This document shows positions 51,901 to 61,762 of a stretch of DNA of 64,000 nucleotides, one piece after another. Positions within the stretch are counted from its first letter, which is position 1, and every line of letters starts with the position of its first letter. Below the pieces are notes generated by a model. That model was not told the DNA's origin. It was given only the letters and a program-made list of their open reading frames with translations, and did not search any database. This DNA is from Entamoeba invadens IP1 (Eukaryota > Evosea > Mastigamoebida > Endamoebidae): assembly GCF_000330505.1 (NCBI RefSeq), contig NW_004440189.1, positions 296,609 to 360,608 of the forward strand. Direction: 5' to 3'. The position numbers and the translations under genes were made by a program.

Positions 51901-53400
51901 TAATTGGTGCAAAAATGTGACGATGGACGAGGCCGTGTTAGTACACATCTCCTTTTCAATGAAAAATGCTATCCCTTTCTTCGGCGATTTTTCAAACTCC
52001 GCAAGACCATCAGTCACTATTTTCTTCTGTTGTTTGAGTTGGATGATGTTAATCGTCGACTCGGGAACTACGGGGTCTTCCTCTTTCAGTAATTTATGTA
52101 AGTCACTCTCCCAATGTTCAGTCGCTGTGGTCATCAACATGTATAACCGACTCAAGACTTCCATACATAAAGCACTGAGTTCGGGTGTTTGAAGAAGTTT
52201 CACAACGCATCTCACAATGTCCTCAAATACATTTGGACTGCTTACCTCACAGTCGTAGTTCACAAACAACTCGATAATAGTAGTACCACTCTTCACTAGT
52301 TTCTTAACAAACTCAAGTACTATCAACTGTCGCTGAACACTATTCCCCTCTAAAAGTACAGTCACTACTTTACTGAAGAGTAACCCTAAATTGTTCCTCA
52401 TGTATTTCCGATACTTCGCTATCGAAATGTCTAAGATCTCTATAGACATCTTGAGTACACTTTCAGTTGAGTCGAGTGAATTGACTATGATAGGCTCCGT
52501 CAAGTCGCCTACAAACTTGGGAGTGATGATGTCTTGTACCACTAATTCTGGTGGGAAGTTGTCTAAATATGATTTTATCAGTGGGAGTACCATTCTCTTC
52601 GACTTCATGTTGACATACGCCTTTGCTTCATTTGTGATAGTCTGCACATAATTGTTATACATCCCCAAATTAAGTGTTCTTTCTGTCCAGTTCTCTGTAG
52701 CATATTGTGACATGCAAAAGAGTAAAGCCGTTCCTTGTTGGATATTTCCTTTGAGATATTCTCCATTCACCTCACTTTTTTGATTCATCTTTGATACAAC
52801 AATATCTACTATTCTTCCAATACACATCTTATAAGCTCCATTGTTTGTCTGCAAATTAGTATTCTCTATTAATTATAATATAATATATTTTGTTAATAAA
52901 AAACAAACGTCTGAAGGTTGTGTGATGATGTACATATCATATATTGTTTTGAAAATAGCTATAATAAAGGGCGTAGATAAAGTAATTGAGAATTTGTCAA
53001 CAATTGTGGTCATGCACTTTGCGACATATAAATTGGTTTGAAGTGAATTGTATCGAAAGAGTGATGACAAGACATTAATCAAAGTAACCAACACGTCCAC
53101 GGATTGCCCTTTGTATGTGATTTCAACGTGTTTAATTGATTGGTAGAGTAACAACTTCTCGATCAAATCAATTACTTTGCAACACATCAAGTAGTTCTTT
53201 GCTTTGTGTGACTCTTCGATGACCTCAATAAGAGGGGAAATCAATTGTTCTTTTCCTTTCATCAAATCGTCTCCGTAATTCGCCTCTTTGATTTGTTTTT
53301 TGATCACTTCACATATCTCATTGACTTGTACTTGTTTTCGCTGTGTACATGATAAAATGTCTTGCACAGCTTTCACTAGAAAGATGTTATTCTGTGCCAT
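48982..53400 (-). CDS. BIG/Sec7-family ARF guanine exchange factor with zinc module
   Basis: Exons 52909-53400 and 48982-52848 join (60-base intron, GTTTGT..ACTAATTTGCAG) to 1452 residues. The join restores TIYDMYIITQPSD-TNNGAYKMCIGRIVDIV, collinear with BIG proteins. The Sec7 domain spans about 450-635: KKGIAFFIEKEM, FGDYLGGIDPLNQECLKELL, then FVMGGESQVVGRVLTAF with the catalytic Glu (family FRLPGEAQ) and LSTETHNPNAKV. It activates ARF on Golgi or endosomes. HEAT-like repeats follow, as in BIG1/2. Near 1243-1276 a zinc-binding stretch CEKC..CAGC..YCEKC..H..C is present, which is not usual for BIG proteins. The start is the ATG just after a minus-strand GAACT element. Confidence 0.93.
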
Positions 53401-53794
53401 CAATCTTTTTTGTTACCTTTTCGAGTTCTTATCTTCTTTTTCTACTTTCTTTTAGTGTCTTTGGAATAATTTATTTTTAATTAAATTTACTACTCGTTCT
53501 ATTAAAAGTGTTTTTTCAAAAAAAATGTTTTTTTCGAAAGAGGATAGTATATCTAACTATTTTATTCTATTGTTTTTACTATACAAAAATACTTATTAGA
53601 TATTCCATTTTATGGTTAAATATATTACTATACTCTAGTTTATAGACACACTATTTTGATACAGAAAAGAAGGTTAAAATGATTTATAAAATCAAAGTTA
53701 ATTAAACTTTTTGATTCAATATTAATAAAAAAAGATGACAAATAAACTTTTGTTTTAAATGAGTAAATACACCAAAACGAGAACAAACACTAAA
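53401..53794. other. AT-rich spacer with GAACT element for the BIG gene
   Basis: About 390 bases lie between two minus-strand genes. CGAGTTCTT at 53422-53430 gives GAACT on the minus strand 23 bases before the BIG start codon. Nothing else is recognised. Confidence 0.45.
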
Positions 53795-54927
53795 TTACAA
53801 AAAAGGTAAACTGATTCTTGTTGGGTTAAACATAGAAACTGCCTTCCAAATTCTTGGGATCAATTGCTCTTTCATTTCTTCATTCGTAGGACTTTGTCTT
53901 GGAGTCACAACAATTTTCTTAGACGACGAACCCAACTTTGATATAGGTGTTGTTTTATAATCGTTAGGATTATCTTCTTGAGGAAGGTACTTAACTTCAT
54001 CAACATCAAACAATGGACTCACTTTATTCCCATCATTGATAAGCAATTCAGTCAATTGTGATGTAATCATTTTATATCGAGGTTCTTCACCATTCAAGAG
54101 ACCTAAGACGGAATGGAACGATGAGATCACTTGGAGTTTAATTTGTGTGTAATCGTAGATCTCCGTCTTTGCAAAAGCTATTTTCTTCTGCTTTATTGTG
54201 TTTGACTCATCTAGGCCACTCCATGGGAGAGTGCCAAGTAAATTTTCAAAGTAAATGAAAAATGCGGAAGTGATGTCGTCTGCCCGTGACGGAGACTTTC
54301 CAAAATGGATATTAAGTGCAGCGTAACATAAAGTCCCTTTGAAACTTTGGTCCCTTTTTATGACATTCTTGTTGCCGTATAAATCCATATAAGACTCTGC
54401 CAACCCAAAGTCGATTAAAACGATTTCGTCATTTCCTTTCATTACAAAATTGGACGGTTTTATGTCGCAGTGGATTAACCCAACTGAATGAACTTGTGTG
54501 ATGATTTGTGTCATCTTAATAAGTAACCGGAGTGATGTTGCTGGCGAAAATTTCTTGTCTGGTTGTAATGAACGAAAAGTGGAAAGACTGATTCCAAATA
54601 AATCCATTGTCATCACATATCCAAAGTCTGTTGAATCGGAATCTAACATCTTAACTACCCCATTGATGTCCCCTAATTTCTGAATCGCATTAATCTCTGC
54701 ATAAGCATCGTCGGCCTTTTTAAAAACTTTAATTGCCTGATAAACAGTCGGTTCTTCAGTGTTTTGTGCTTTGTACACACTTCCTTTTTATTAACTCGAG
54801 TTTAATACATATCAAGTAACAAACCAAACCCACCAAAACCTAATTCACTTGTTAATATCCACTCTTTGTAACGTGTGCCCACAAGGCTTTCATCCATGTT
54901 TGTATTTGCATTTCCTTTTGTGGACAT
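53795..54927 (-). CDS. Casein kinase 1/TTBK-like protein kinase, two exons
   Basis: Exon 1 (54825-54927) supplies MSTKGNANTNMDESLVGTRYKEWILTSELGFGGFG. Exon 2 (53795-54783) continues as SVYKAQNTEEPTVYQAIKVFKK, so the 41-base intron (GTTTGT..TAATAAAAAG) splits the glycine loop GFGGFGSVYKA. The 363-residue kinase has CK1-type motifs: VHSVGLIHCDIKPSNFVM (HCD instead of HRD is normal for some CK1/TTBK enzymes), VLIDFGLAESY, and FKGTLCYAALNIHFGKSPSRADDI. A basic, serine-rich tail follows (SSSKKIVVTPRQSP). It is a cytosolic or nuclear Ser/Thr kinase; the substrate is unknown. Without exon 1 it would lack its ATP loop and look like a pseudogene. Confidence 0.92.
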
Positions 54928-56155
54928 TATAAATTGAAAGTTTCGTCTCAACTTTTTATAGAAGAATGTTGTCTATTTAAGGTGGTCTCCTGTTTTCCAA
55001 TAAAACAGGACTTTTTGGTTAAATATTGTGGGATTTGGTGTTTCGAGTTAAATTGTCATAGTTTGAAGGCAATTTTTTTGATAATAAATGACCAAATAAT
55101 CGAGCAAAGAAGTTGCTATTTATTTTAGGTGATAATAGATTAAAAATGTGGGAATATTAGAGTCACCTTTTTAATTGTGTTTAAACTATACCAAAAAATA
55201 TTAAATGCATGTTTGTTGTTTGTAACTTAAATAATATTTAGGATCAATAGCCCGTTTTTCTCGGTATTTTTAATTTATTTTACATGGAAATATTTGTAAG
55301 TTATTTTTAAATTAAAATTTATTGTTCTTTTTGGCATTTTTCGTTTTAAGATAATATGTATAATTTATTGTAATATTAATAATTATTTAATTATTAGAGT
55401 TTAGTTCAATTACAAAATCAGTAATAATTATTTATTTCTGTCCATTTATTTTCCAATTGTTTAAATTAGGAATGGACTTTATGTAAGAAATTTGTTAAAA
55501 TATAATATAAATACAATAATTTATTATATTATTTATTAACAAGAGTTGTTTTTTTTTTATATTTATATTTGAATAAAAATTAATTTAAATTAATTAAAAA
55601 ACCAAATTTTTATCAAAAATATAATGTAGAAGGACAATTCTTGTTATAAAAAACTTTATATTGTACCCATAAAAATGAGTCGACTGATTTACAAAGTAAA
55701 TCAATAACTTTTATTTATTTTTATACATAATAATAAAGGAGATTTGAGATGTTATAAAATGTCACATTTTTAAAAATAACTTTTTTATTAATTGGTGGGA
55801 ATTGTCAAATTAAAAATATTGGTTCTTTTAACCATAAATCAATTCTTTTATCAAAATCGTTTTGTTTATAAATAATGAAATGACAAAAATGACAATTATT
55901 TTGACAAGAAAAAATTAAAGCATACTATTCTTAGTAATTGCCCAAACAAATCCCTCTTTTTTATTATCCTGATTATTACAATTGAAAATAAGTATTATTA
56001 GACAATTAATAATATTAACAATTTGTTTTTATTCGATTCCATTTTGACTTTCGAAAACGATAGATGTTTGTACATTTTAAACCAATCAATGTGATTATAT
56101 ACTATACTATAATTATGGTTTTAGAATATTAAAATATAGAACACATCATTTCAAA
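54928..56155. other. 1.2-kb very AT-rich spacer, nothing recognised
   Basis: The sequence is dominated by A/T runs and simple TTAATTA words. No gene, TIR, hairpin with GC-rich arms or tRNA was seen. It must contain the CK1 gene promoter at its left edge. Confidence 0.5.
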
Positions 56156-57018
56156 TCACTTAGCAACACACTTTAACGACTTAATACGCATGTAACACAC
56201 GGGTGCATAATCGTCTTCTCTTTCTGTGATGACGTCATACTCAAATTCAATTCTTTTCACAAAAGTAGGTCCATCAAACACAAAAGTTTCGAACTCCCCT
56301 CCCTCACCAACAACACTGGCTCCACATTGTTTGTTCAGTCGAATTAACTTTTCTTTCATTTCACTCAATGACTTTCCAATATCTTTTTGGTTTAATCCCA
56401 TAGAACATACTTTGACAAGTCGCGCGTCTAATCCACTTTCTATTATTTCATCTAAAACTTCACGCTGATCTTTTTGCCACAAAGGAGTTAAGACTGTGAT
56501 GCCACACCTCTCTGCTCTTTCTTTGAGTCCATCTGTGTCGATAAACTATAAATGTATAACATTTTTATTATATTTTTATTATACTATTTACTATTTTGAA
56601 GACCTATTAAAAAGTTGATCAAAACAAACACATTAGCAAGTCGATTGGCTTGGTATTCAGATGCGATTGCTCCACAACATATTGAGTTAATCTTTGGGTA
56701 ACATACCAACACCTTTTTAACAGCTTCGTACAATTTTTCTATTTCGTCATTCTCTGTGACTGTGTAATCCTTCTCGATACAAATACTACTATTCGATTGG
56801 AATTGATAGTTAATAAGAGGAATGCCCATAGCTTCCGACAAATAAGGTATTGCTTCATGTAAAGCAGTCTGGAACATATAACTATTATTATCTTTTTCGT
56901 CCACCAATGTTGGTTCCAGATGGAGCAAACACTCGATTTTGACGCCTTTCTTCTGTAAGCAAACTGCGGTGTATACGCTGTCTTTCCCTCCAGACAGTAA
57001 AGCAACGCAATTCGTCAT
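56156..57018 (-). CDS. DPH6: Diphthine-ammonia ligase (DPH6/ATPBD4), two exons
   Basis: Exon 1 (56630-57018) starts MTNCVALLSGGKDSVYTAVCLQKKG, the PP-loop that makes an adenylate. It includes CGAIASEYQANRLANV. Exon 2 (56156-56516) gives AERCGITVLTPLWQKDQREVLDEII, SMGLNQKDIGKSLSEM and GASVVGEGGEFETFVFDGP. The joined NV-AERCGITVLTPLWQKDQ has the same spacing as DPH6 proteins (e.g. RVxxVxxRLxLxxxxPLWxxxQ). The splice uses GTTTGT and an ACTCAAAGAAAG acceptor. A TAG acceptor further upstream would insert extra residues, so the exact junction is inferred. The product of 249 residues catalyses the last step of diphthamide formation on elongation factor 2. Confidence 0.9.
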
Positions 57019-57156
57019 ATTTCTTTACAATACCAGTAAATCAGAATTAGGGTTTCCAATAAAAAAGAACTCAGAATGAAACGGGTATTGAAAACGTCAA
57101 ACTTCGAACGGTAGACCCAAAAACACAAAGAACAAAATGTGAACGGAAATGATGAT

Positions 57157-57796
57157 TTAGATCGTCTTATTCATGAACTTTCTCTTGTTAAAGCACATCC
57201 ACCATTTGTCTGGTCTGTTTCCACCATTCTTGAAGATCGCCTCGCAGAGTCTGAGTCCTGTTTCGTTTCTAATAGCAGTGAGGTATTGCTTGACAGTGTC
57301 TTTCTCGCCACCTTTCAATGGGTCGACCATACCACCAAGGCAGAACTTTCCGTCGCCTGGGAGTGCGAAGTTCTCGATAGCCATAGAATACGCCATCTTC
57401 TCACAGTCGGTCTTTGTATGTCCGTTGAACTACATGTTAAAACACCATTGAATTAGAGAAATAAATTCACAAGAAGAAAATGAAGACTTCAAATCAACAA
57501 ACTTTCAAAAGGAGAGAAGAAATATAGAAAATCAAATAGACGAGAAGTTTGTCGGCCTCAGCAATGGACATGTCATAGTTTTTAAAGAAAATGTTTGCTT
57601 TGAAGTAAGTGACCGCCTCGTCTACAATGTCCATGTCGGTGCCCTTCATCACAAATTTCGGGTTAACCTTCACCTTGGTTTTGAAATCCAAAAGGGGGAA
57701 TCTCCCCGGCGCTTCGATGATGTGCGCATCAAGAACTGAGTGATAAGCACCCGAACGCTTCATGAAGATCTTGTCTTGCTTGTTGACTCCCAACAT
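57157..57796 (-). CDS. ARPC3: Arp2/3 complex subunit 3 (ARPC3, p21), two exons
   Basis: Exon 1 (57503-57796) contains GAYHSVLDAHIIEAPGRFPLLDFKTK, TDMDIVDEAVTYFKANIFFKNYDM and EADKLLVYLIFYISSLLLK. Exon 2 (57157-57429) gives FNGHTKTDCEKMAYSMAIENFALPGDGKF, VKQYLTAIRNETGLRLCEAIF and DKWWMCFNKRKFMNKTI. These are the main ARPC3 blocks in order. The 73-base intron begins GTTTGT and ends TTAACATGTAG. The 188-residue product is the actin-nucleating complex subunit that helps ARPC2/4 bind the actin filament. The start ATG at 57796 (MLGVNKQDK) follows a minus-strand GAACT at 57811-57815. ARPC5 is the other Arp2/3 gene in this window. Confidence 0.95.
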
Positions 57797-57810
57797 TGTC
57801 TTCTTTTTCA

Positions 57811-57815
57811 AGTTC
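57811..57815 (-). promoter_or_regulatory. GAACT element before ARPC3
   Basis: On the minus strand AAGAACTTG ends 14 bases before the ARPC3 start codon. It is one of several such elements seen in the window. Confidence 0.4.
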
Positions 57816-57823
57816 TTTATCAA

Positions 57824-58109
57824 GTTGAAACTTTATCGTCTTTTATGAGTTTTTTTCATCTTTTCTCGTTCACCTTTATTCATTTTTTAGATGCCTTATT
57901 TATTGGCTGATTCATTTCCTTTCGTTAATTAAATGCTCTTGGTTCAGTGTATTTAGAGTTTTTACTATATTATACTATATTATACTATATCATAGAATTG
58001 TATAGTATTTTTAATTAAACAATGGTATTTATAGTAAACTTTGTATTGAATATTAATAGTAATTATTCATAAAAAAATACAAAATGTAATAACAAAATTA
58101 ATTGAACAT
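57824..58109. other. AT-rich spacer with short tandem repeats
   Basis: A 10-base unit of the ACTATATTAT type repeats about three times around 57964-57993. The rest is plain AT-rich DNA between two minus-strand genes. Confidence 0.5.
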
Positions 58110-58256
58110 TTACTGAGACGTGTAGATGACGATGTTGGTAAAAGCAATGAGCACGATGATCAATAAGGCAAGAAGAATAAACTTCGCTTGTGGCGGTACA
58201 ACAACTTCCATTAGCGGTTTCTTCTTTAAAACCACCGTTTTCTCTGAATGAATCAT
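58110..58256 (-). CDS. 48-residue tail-anchored membrane micro-protein
   Basis: A complete small frame reads MIHSEKTVVLKKKPLMEVVVPPQ, then a hydrophobic segment FILLALLIIVLIAFTNIVIY, then TSQ. It has a basic cytosolic N-terminal part and one C-terminal membrane helix, the form of a tail-anchored or single-pass protein. Codon usage and composition look like coding DNA, in contrast with the AT-rich flanks. No family is recognised; translocon or oligosaccharyltransferase accessory subunits have a similar shape, but no motif links it to them. It is an isolated gene between ARPC3 and an unknown gene. Confidence 0.6.
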   Translation of the reverse strand: MIHSEKTVVLKKKPLMEVVVPPQAKFILLALLIIVLIAFTNIVIYTSQ

Positions 58257-58600
58257 TTTTAATGTTTTTAAGTTCATCTCTTTAATATTGGGGATGGAAT
58301 TACAATAATATCTCTATCTTTATAAAAATCAATGTCATCAATCGGGATTGAATTTCGATGATTTTAAGTTCTACTTTGACGTTTAAATAAAAACATAAAA
58401 CTTCAATTAGGGTTTCCATATTTACTAAAATATTCTTATTATTTTGACTTTCTGTAACAATTATGATATCCAATACTCAACTTTTTCAAAAAAATCAAAA
58501 TGTTATAAAATTATATCAAAAATATCAGTTGAAAAAGAACTTATCGAAATAAATATTTTTTAGTAAAAAAATATTGAAAAACCAAATAATATAAAAATTA
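58257..58600. other. AT-rich spacer, nothing recognised
   Basis: About 340 bases lie between two minus-strand genes. It would hold the promoter of the 48-residue protein and the 3' end of the next gene. No repeat or RNA gene is apparent. Confidence 0.45.
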
Positions 58601-59755
58601 TTAATAAACTGTGAACATTTGTTTTGGGGTGACAATAGATTCTGAAAATTGCTCCAACTCGTATATCTGAAACGAAAACGATTTCATTTCTTCATTTCCA
58701 AAACAAACCTTTGTCACTGAAGTTGCTTCGAATTGGTATTGTGTGAACTGTGTCACAATTTTCTGTTGTTTGCTCTTTTCATAAATGGTTGTTTCGTATA
58801 TCCTCTCCTTATTCTCTTCTTCCACTGATATCCAATTGCCCATCAGGTCGCTTGTAGCCCATATTTCTAATAGTCTAAGCTTTGAGTCTATCCTCACAAA
58901 GTAACCAGGAAAAGTAGTCTCTTCTTTGATAACCACCCTTCCTTCTTCGTCGAAGTCAAGTATATGAAACGATGTCTTTCTTTTTGTGAGCACTGAATTC
59001 CTCCAGTTTATCGACGTCAAGAACTGGTCGAGGACGACTGTTTTGACGGGGGTGGGTGGGATGGTGACCAACTGGAATCGAAGATAGTCGCTTAAATGAC
59101 ATGTCATTACGGAAGAGTACAATCTCGATGTGAGAGATGTTGCGTTTTGCGTGATTTTTATTGTCACTGGATGTGTTTGGAAAAAGGGGCAAAAGATGGG
59201 ACGTGGTTTCAACAGAAGTTTTGATTGGATCTCAATCTCGAGATTTTGAGAAGGTGATTGGTATTTAAAGCTCAAAAATACATCTGGTCGAGCACAGAAG
59301 TCCAAGCACTTCGTTAGCATAAAGTCGATACCAGGAATGTCCTGTATTTGAAGTAGTGTGAAACAACTGAATGAGATACTGACAGTGGACTGTAAAGCCT
59401 GGGGATTGGTATATAAAAATCGTTCGTCAAACGTAATTAAATAATTCTTCCTTGACACAAACCCCACGAGTTCGTCAGTCAAGATTACCTCTCCGATTTT
59501 TTGTGTTTTAGTTGTCATATACAACGTGATCTTCCTTTTCGTTATATCATTTAAAACAACAGGAGATCCTTTCGTGAGTCTCATCTTAATATGGGTATTA
59601 CCCACTGTGTATCGAATGAATAAGATAACAGTATTGAGATTTTCCAAGCCCCCTTTCAGATTAGTTCCTTCAACGCAAAACGCGATCGGATTCATGACAT
59701 CCCCAACAACCTCTTCGCTCATACACTCTGATGACTGAATGGTCTCACTCGTCAT
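58601..59755 (-). CDS. Conserved-looking protein of unknown function
   Basis: The 384-residue protein is beta-rich with few charged coils (ITFDERFLYTNPQALQSTVSISFSCF; GVLTKRKTSFHILDFDEEGRVVIKEE region; EATSVTKVCFGNEEMKSFSFQIYELEQ). There is no signal peptide, membrane segment, zinc motif or known catalytic site. The layout could be of two beta-sandwich domains, as in arrestin- or C2-like proteins, but no residue pattern confirms this. It starts at the ATG at 59755, is a single exon, and is tail-to-head with TFIIS on the same strand. Confidence 0.6.
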   Translation of the reverse strand: MTSETIQSSECMSEEVVGDVMNPIAFCVEGTNLKGGLENLNTVILFIRYTVGNTHIKMRLTKGSPVVLNDITKRKITLYMTTKTQKIGEVILTDELVGFVSRKNYLITFDERFLYTNPQALQSTVSISFSCFTLLQIQDIPGIDFMLTKCLDFCARPDVFLSFKYQSPSQNLEIEIQSKLLLKPRPIFCPFFQTHPVTIKITQNATSLTSRLYSSVMTCHLSDYLRFQLVTIPPTPVKTVVLDQFLTSINWRNSVLTKRKTSFHILDFDEEGRVVIKEETTFPGYFVRIDSKLRLLEIWATSDLMGNWISVEEENKERIYETTIYEKSKQQKIVTQFTQYQFEATSVTKVCFGNEEMKSFSFQIYELEQFSESIVTPKQMFTVY

Positions 59756-59857
59756 CGCTTATTGAAATCAATTTTTTGTTCTACAAATTTTCTCAAGTAT
59801 TTTTAACTAGAACACAACCAGAGTTTTATTAAAGAAATAAATTGACCAAAAAGTAAT

Positions 59858-60367
59858 TTAACAGCTTCTTTTCCACCCAAACCCGCAATTGGCGCAAGTC
59901 AAAATACGTGTCATCGGTTCATCGGCCGACCTGAGTTGCACCTGTGTTTCCTGTATTTTACGAGACGAGCATTTTGGACAGCTGAATTCGTGGTCCGGTA
60001 TTTTTGAGATATCCAAAGGTTTTTTCTTGTCTTCCTCGTCCTTCATGACTCTGTTTTTCAGTTTCTTCACTTCGTCGTCTGCGAGTTCGTAGGAGTTCAT
60101 TCCGACGACTTCCTTGACAGTGACTTCATCTTTTTCAATCGAGTCTTTAAGTTTCTGGTTTTTCTTCAAGTTTGAGAGAAGCATCCGCAAATGAGTGTTA
60201 AATGCCTCAGAGTCTTTTTCGTGGACTTCAAAAAGTTCATCAGCGAATTGATCACCAAATTTGGCATCTTTAAAAAGCTTTCCCAAAAATTTTATAGCTT
60301 TTTCCTTGTTCTCTTGTGTTGCTGGAGAAGATGGTGAAGGTGTTGGCTTTAAAGAAACCCTAGGCAT
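59858..60367 (-). CDS. Transcription elongation factor TFIIS, short form
   Basis: The 169-residue protein ends in the TFIIS zinc ribbon SCPKCSSRKIQETQVQLRSADEPMTRILTCANCGFGWKRSC. It carries the invariant DE pair (RSADEP) that reaches the Pol II active site and stimulates RNA cleavage. Before it lies a helical domain II-like region (KAIKFLGKLFKDAKFGDQFADELFEVHEKDS..; NLKKNQKLKDSIEKDEVTVKEVVGM). The N-terminal LW domain I of full-size TFIIS (about 300 residues) is absent, and no upstream exon for it was found. The ATG at 60367 is preferred over an upstream TTG. It lies divergently about 160 bases from the pseudo-GTPase gene. Confidence 0.92.
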   Translation of the reverse strand: MPRVSLKPTPSPSSPATQENKEKAIKFLGKLFKDAKFGDQFADELFEVHEKDSEAFNTHLRMLLSNLKKNQKLKDSIEKDEVTVKEVVGMNSYELADDEVKKLKNRVMKDEEDKKKPLDISKIPDHEFSCPKCSSRKIQETQVQLRSADEPMTRILTCANCGFGWKRSC

Positions 60368-60530
60368 TAATAAAATTGAGTTTAGGTTTCTTTTTAAGTT
60401 CTTTAGAAAAGACAAAACAAAAAAAAACTATTAATAGATAGTAAGGAACAAACGGGAGAAAACGTGGTGTTAAACTCAAACAGTATTCTAGTACCTTTTG
60501 AAGATCTGTCGAGATCTTCAAAACAACACG

Positions 60531-61762
60531 ATGAATTACCCACGCGCGCTGAAAATATTAGTCGTTGGCGGTGACAAGACTAACAAATCCGCTTTATGCA
60601 AGATATTAACGGGACAACCACCACCACAGAATTATATACATACCGTCGGGGTTAATATATACAAATCAAATATTGGTGGCCAGTCCATTATATATTGGGA
60701 TATACCCTTCGCAGAGGTTTGTTATTTATAATATATTTATAATACTATTATAATACATTATTATTTATAGTATATTTATAATATATTTATAATACTATTA
60801 AACTATTACTATTACATGAATGACGGAATAGTACAAATTGGGAAGAACGTTGGACTTTGCTAAAGAGAAGGTCGACGGAATTATATTGATGACATTAAAC
60901 GACGTGGAAAGTAGTTTTGACGCGGCTAAGGATTGGATGAAACTCTTTGCAAACGACAAAGTGCGCGTGTTGATTGTCAGCGACACGAAAGACCAAAAGG
61001 ACTCAAAGTTGGAAGAGCTTAAAATGATACACAAACAGACAGTAGAGGTCGATGTCAAGATGATTAATATCGCAAAAAAGAAATTTGTGTTTGAGACTAT
61101 CAACGACTTCATCGACAAAATTGTGAAGACTTCTGGCAACTTCAAGAAGGAAGTTATGGAAGAAAGTGAACTTTCATCTTCATCTGCAACACCAAATTTT
61201 AAATGTTCGTCATCTCCAAGATTTTTCTCGTTTTCTCCAACACGACTTTCTAATGCGTCATCACAAGCTCAAAAACTTGTTTGTTTTTTTATAATTTGTT
61301 TAATAATATATATATACTATAATTATAGCATATGTGTTACTAATAACTCATAATAATGAAATTAATAACAAATAGAACGAACAATTTATAGAAAAATCGA
61401 AACAACACGTGGAACAGTTATTTGGAGAGATATCTAATTACATTGAGGAATTGCGAAAAACGAAATTTGGCGATGGGGCAGAAGAGATTTACAAAAAGAA
61501 CGAATTGGAGCGTTTTGTTGGACACGTTGAGATAGAAAAGACGACATTAATCAAAGATTTTGACAAATACGAAAAGATGGTGTCTGACGGGGAAAATAGT
61601 TTGTTTTGTAAATAATTTACTATACTCATTAAAAAAATGAGGGATTGACTTATAGTCACAATCACATGCGATGATCTTCAACGACTGATCGAGGTGAGAG
61701 AACACTGTTGGCAAAAGAACTTTGAGTTTATAGGATTTAATTTCAAAAGAATTAAAAACTGA
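60531..61762 (+). CDS. Degenerate Rab-like (pseudo)GTPase with coiled-coil tail, four exons
   Basis: Exons 60531-60716, 60832-61278, 61376-61598 and 61656-61762 join to 320 residues. All donors are GTTTGT and all acceptors TAG. The first 170 residues follow a Rab/Ras fold: ALKILVVGGDKTNKSALCKIL at G1, HTVGVNIY at switch I, IIYWDIPFAE at G3, DGIILMTLNDVESSFDAAKDW, and VLIVSDTKDQ at G4. Key residues are changed. The P-loop lacks its Gly-Lys (TNKSA for GKSA), WDTAGQE is WDIPFAE, and NKxD is replaced. It is likely a non-hydrolysing or nucleotide-free GTPase relative. A low-complexity serine stretch and a helical C-terminus (EEIYKKNELERFVGHVEIEK) follow. No prenylation cysteine is present; the end is NFKRIKN. 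Confidence 0.75.

Noticed and set aside
56517..56629. Two separate minus-strand genes in the DPH6 region
   Set aside because: The PP-loop half and the EGGEFET half are the two parts of one DPH6 protein in correct order with a standard donor.
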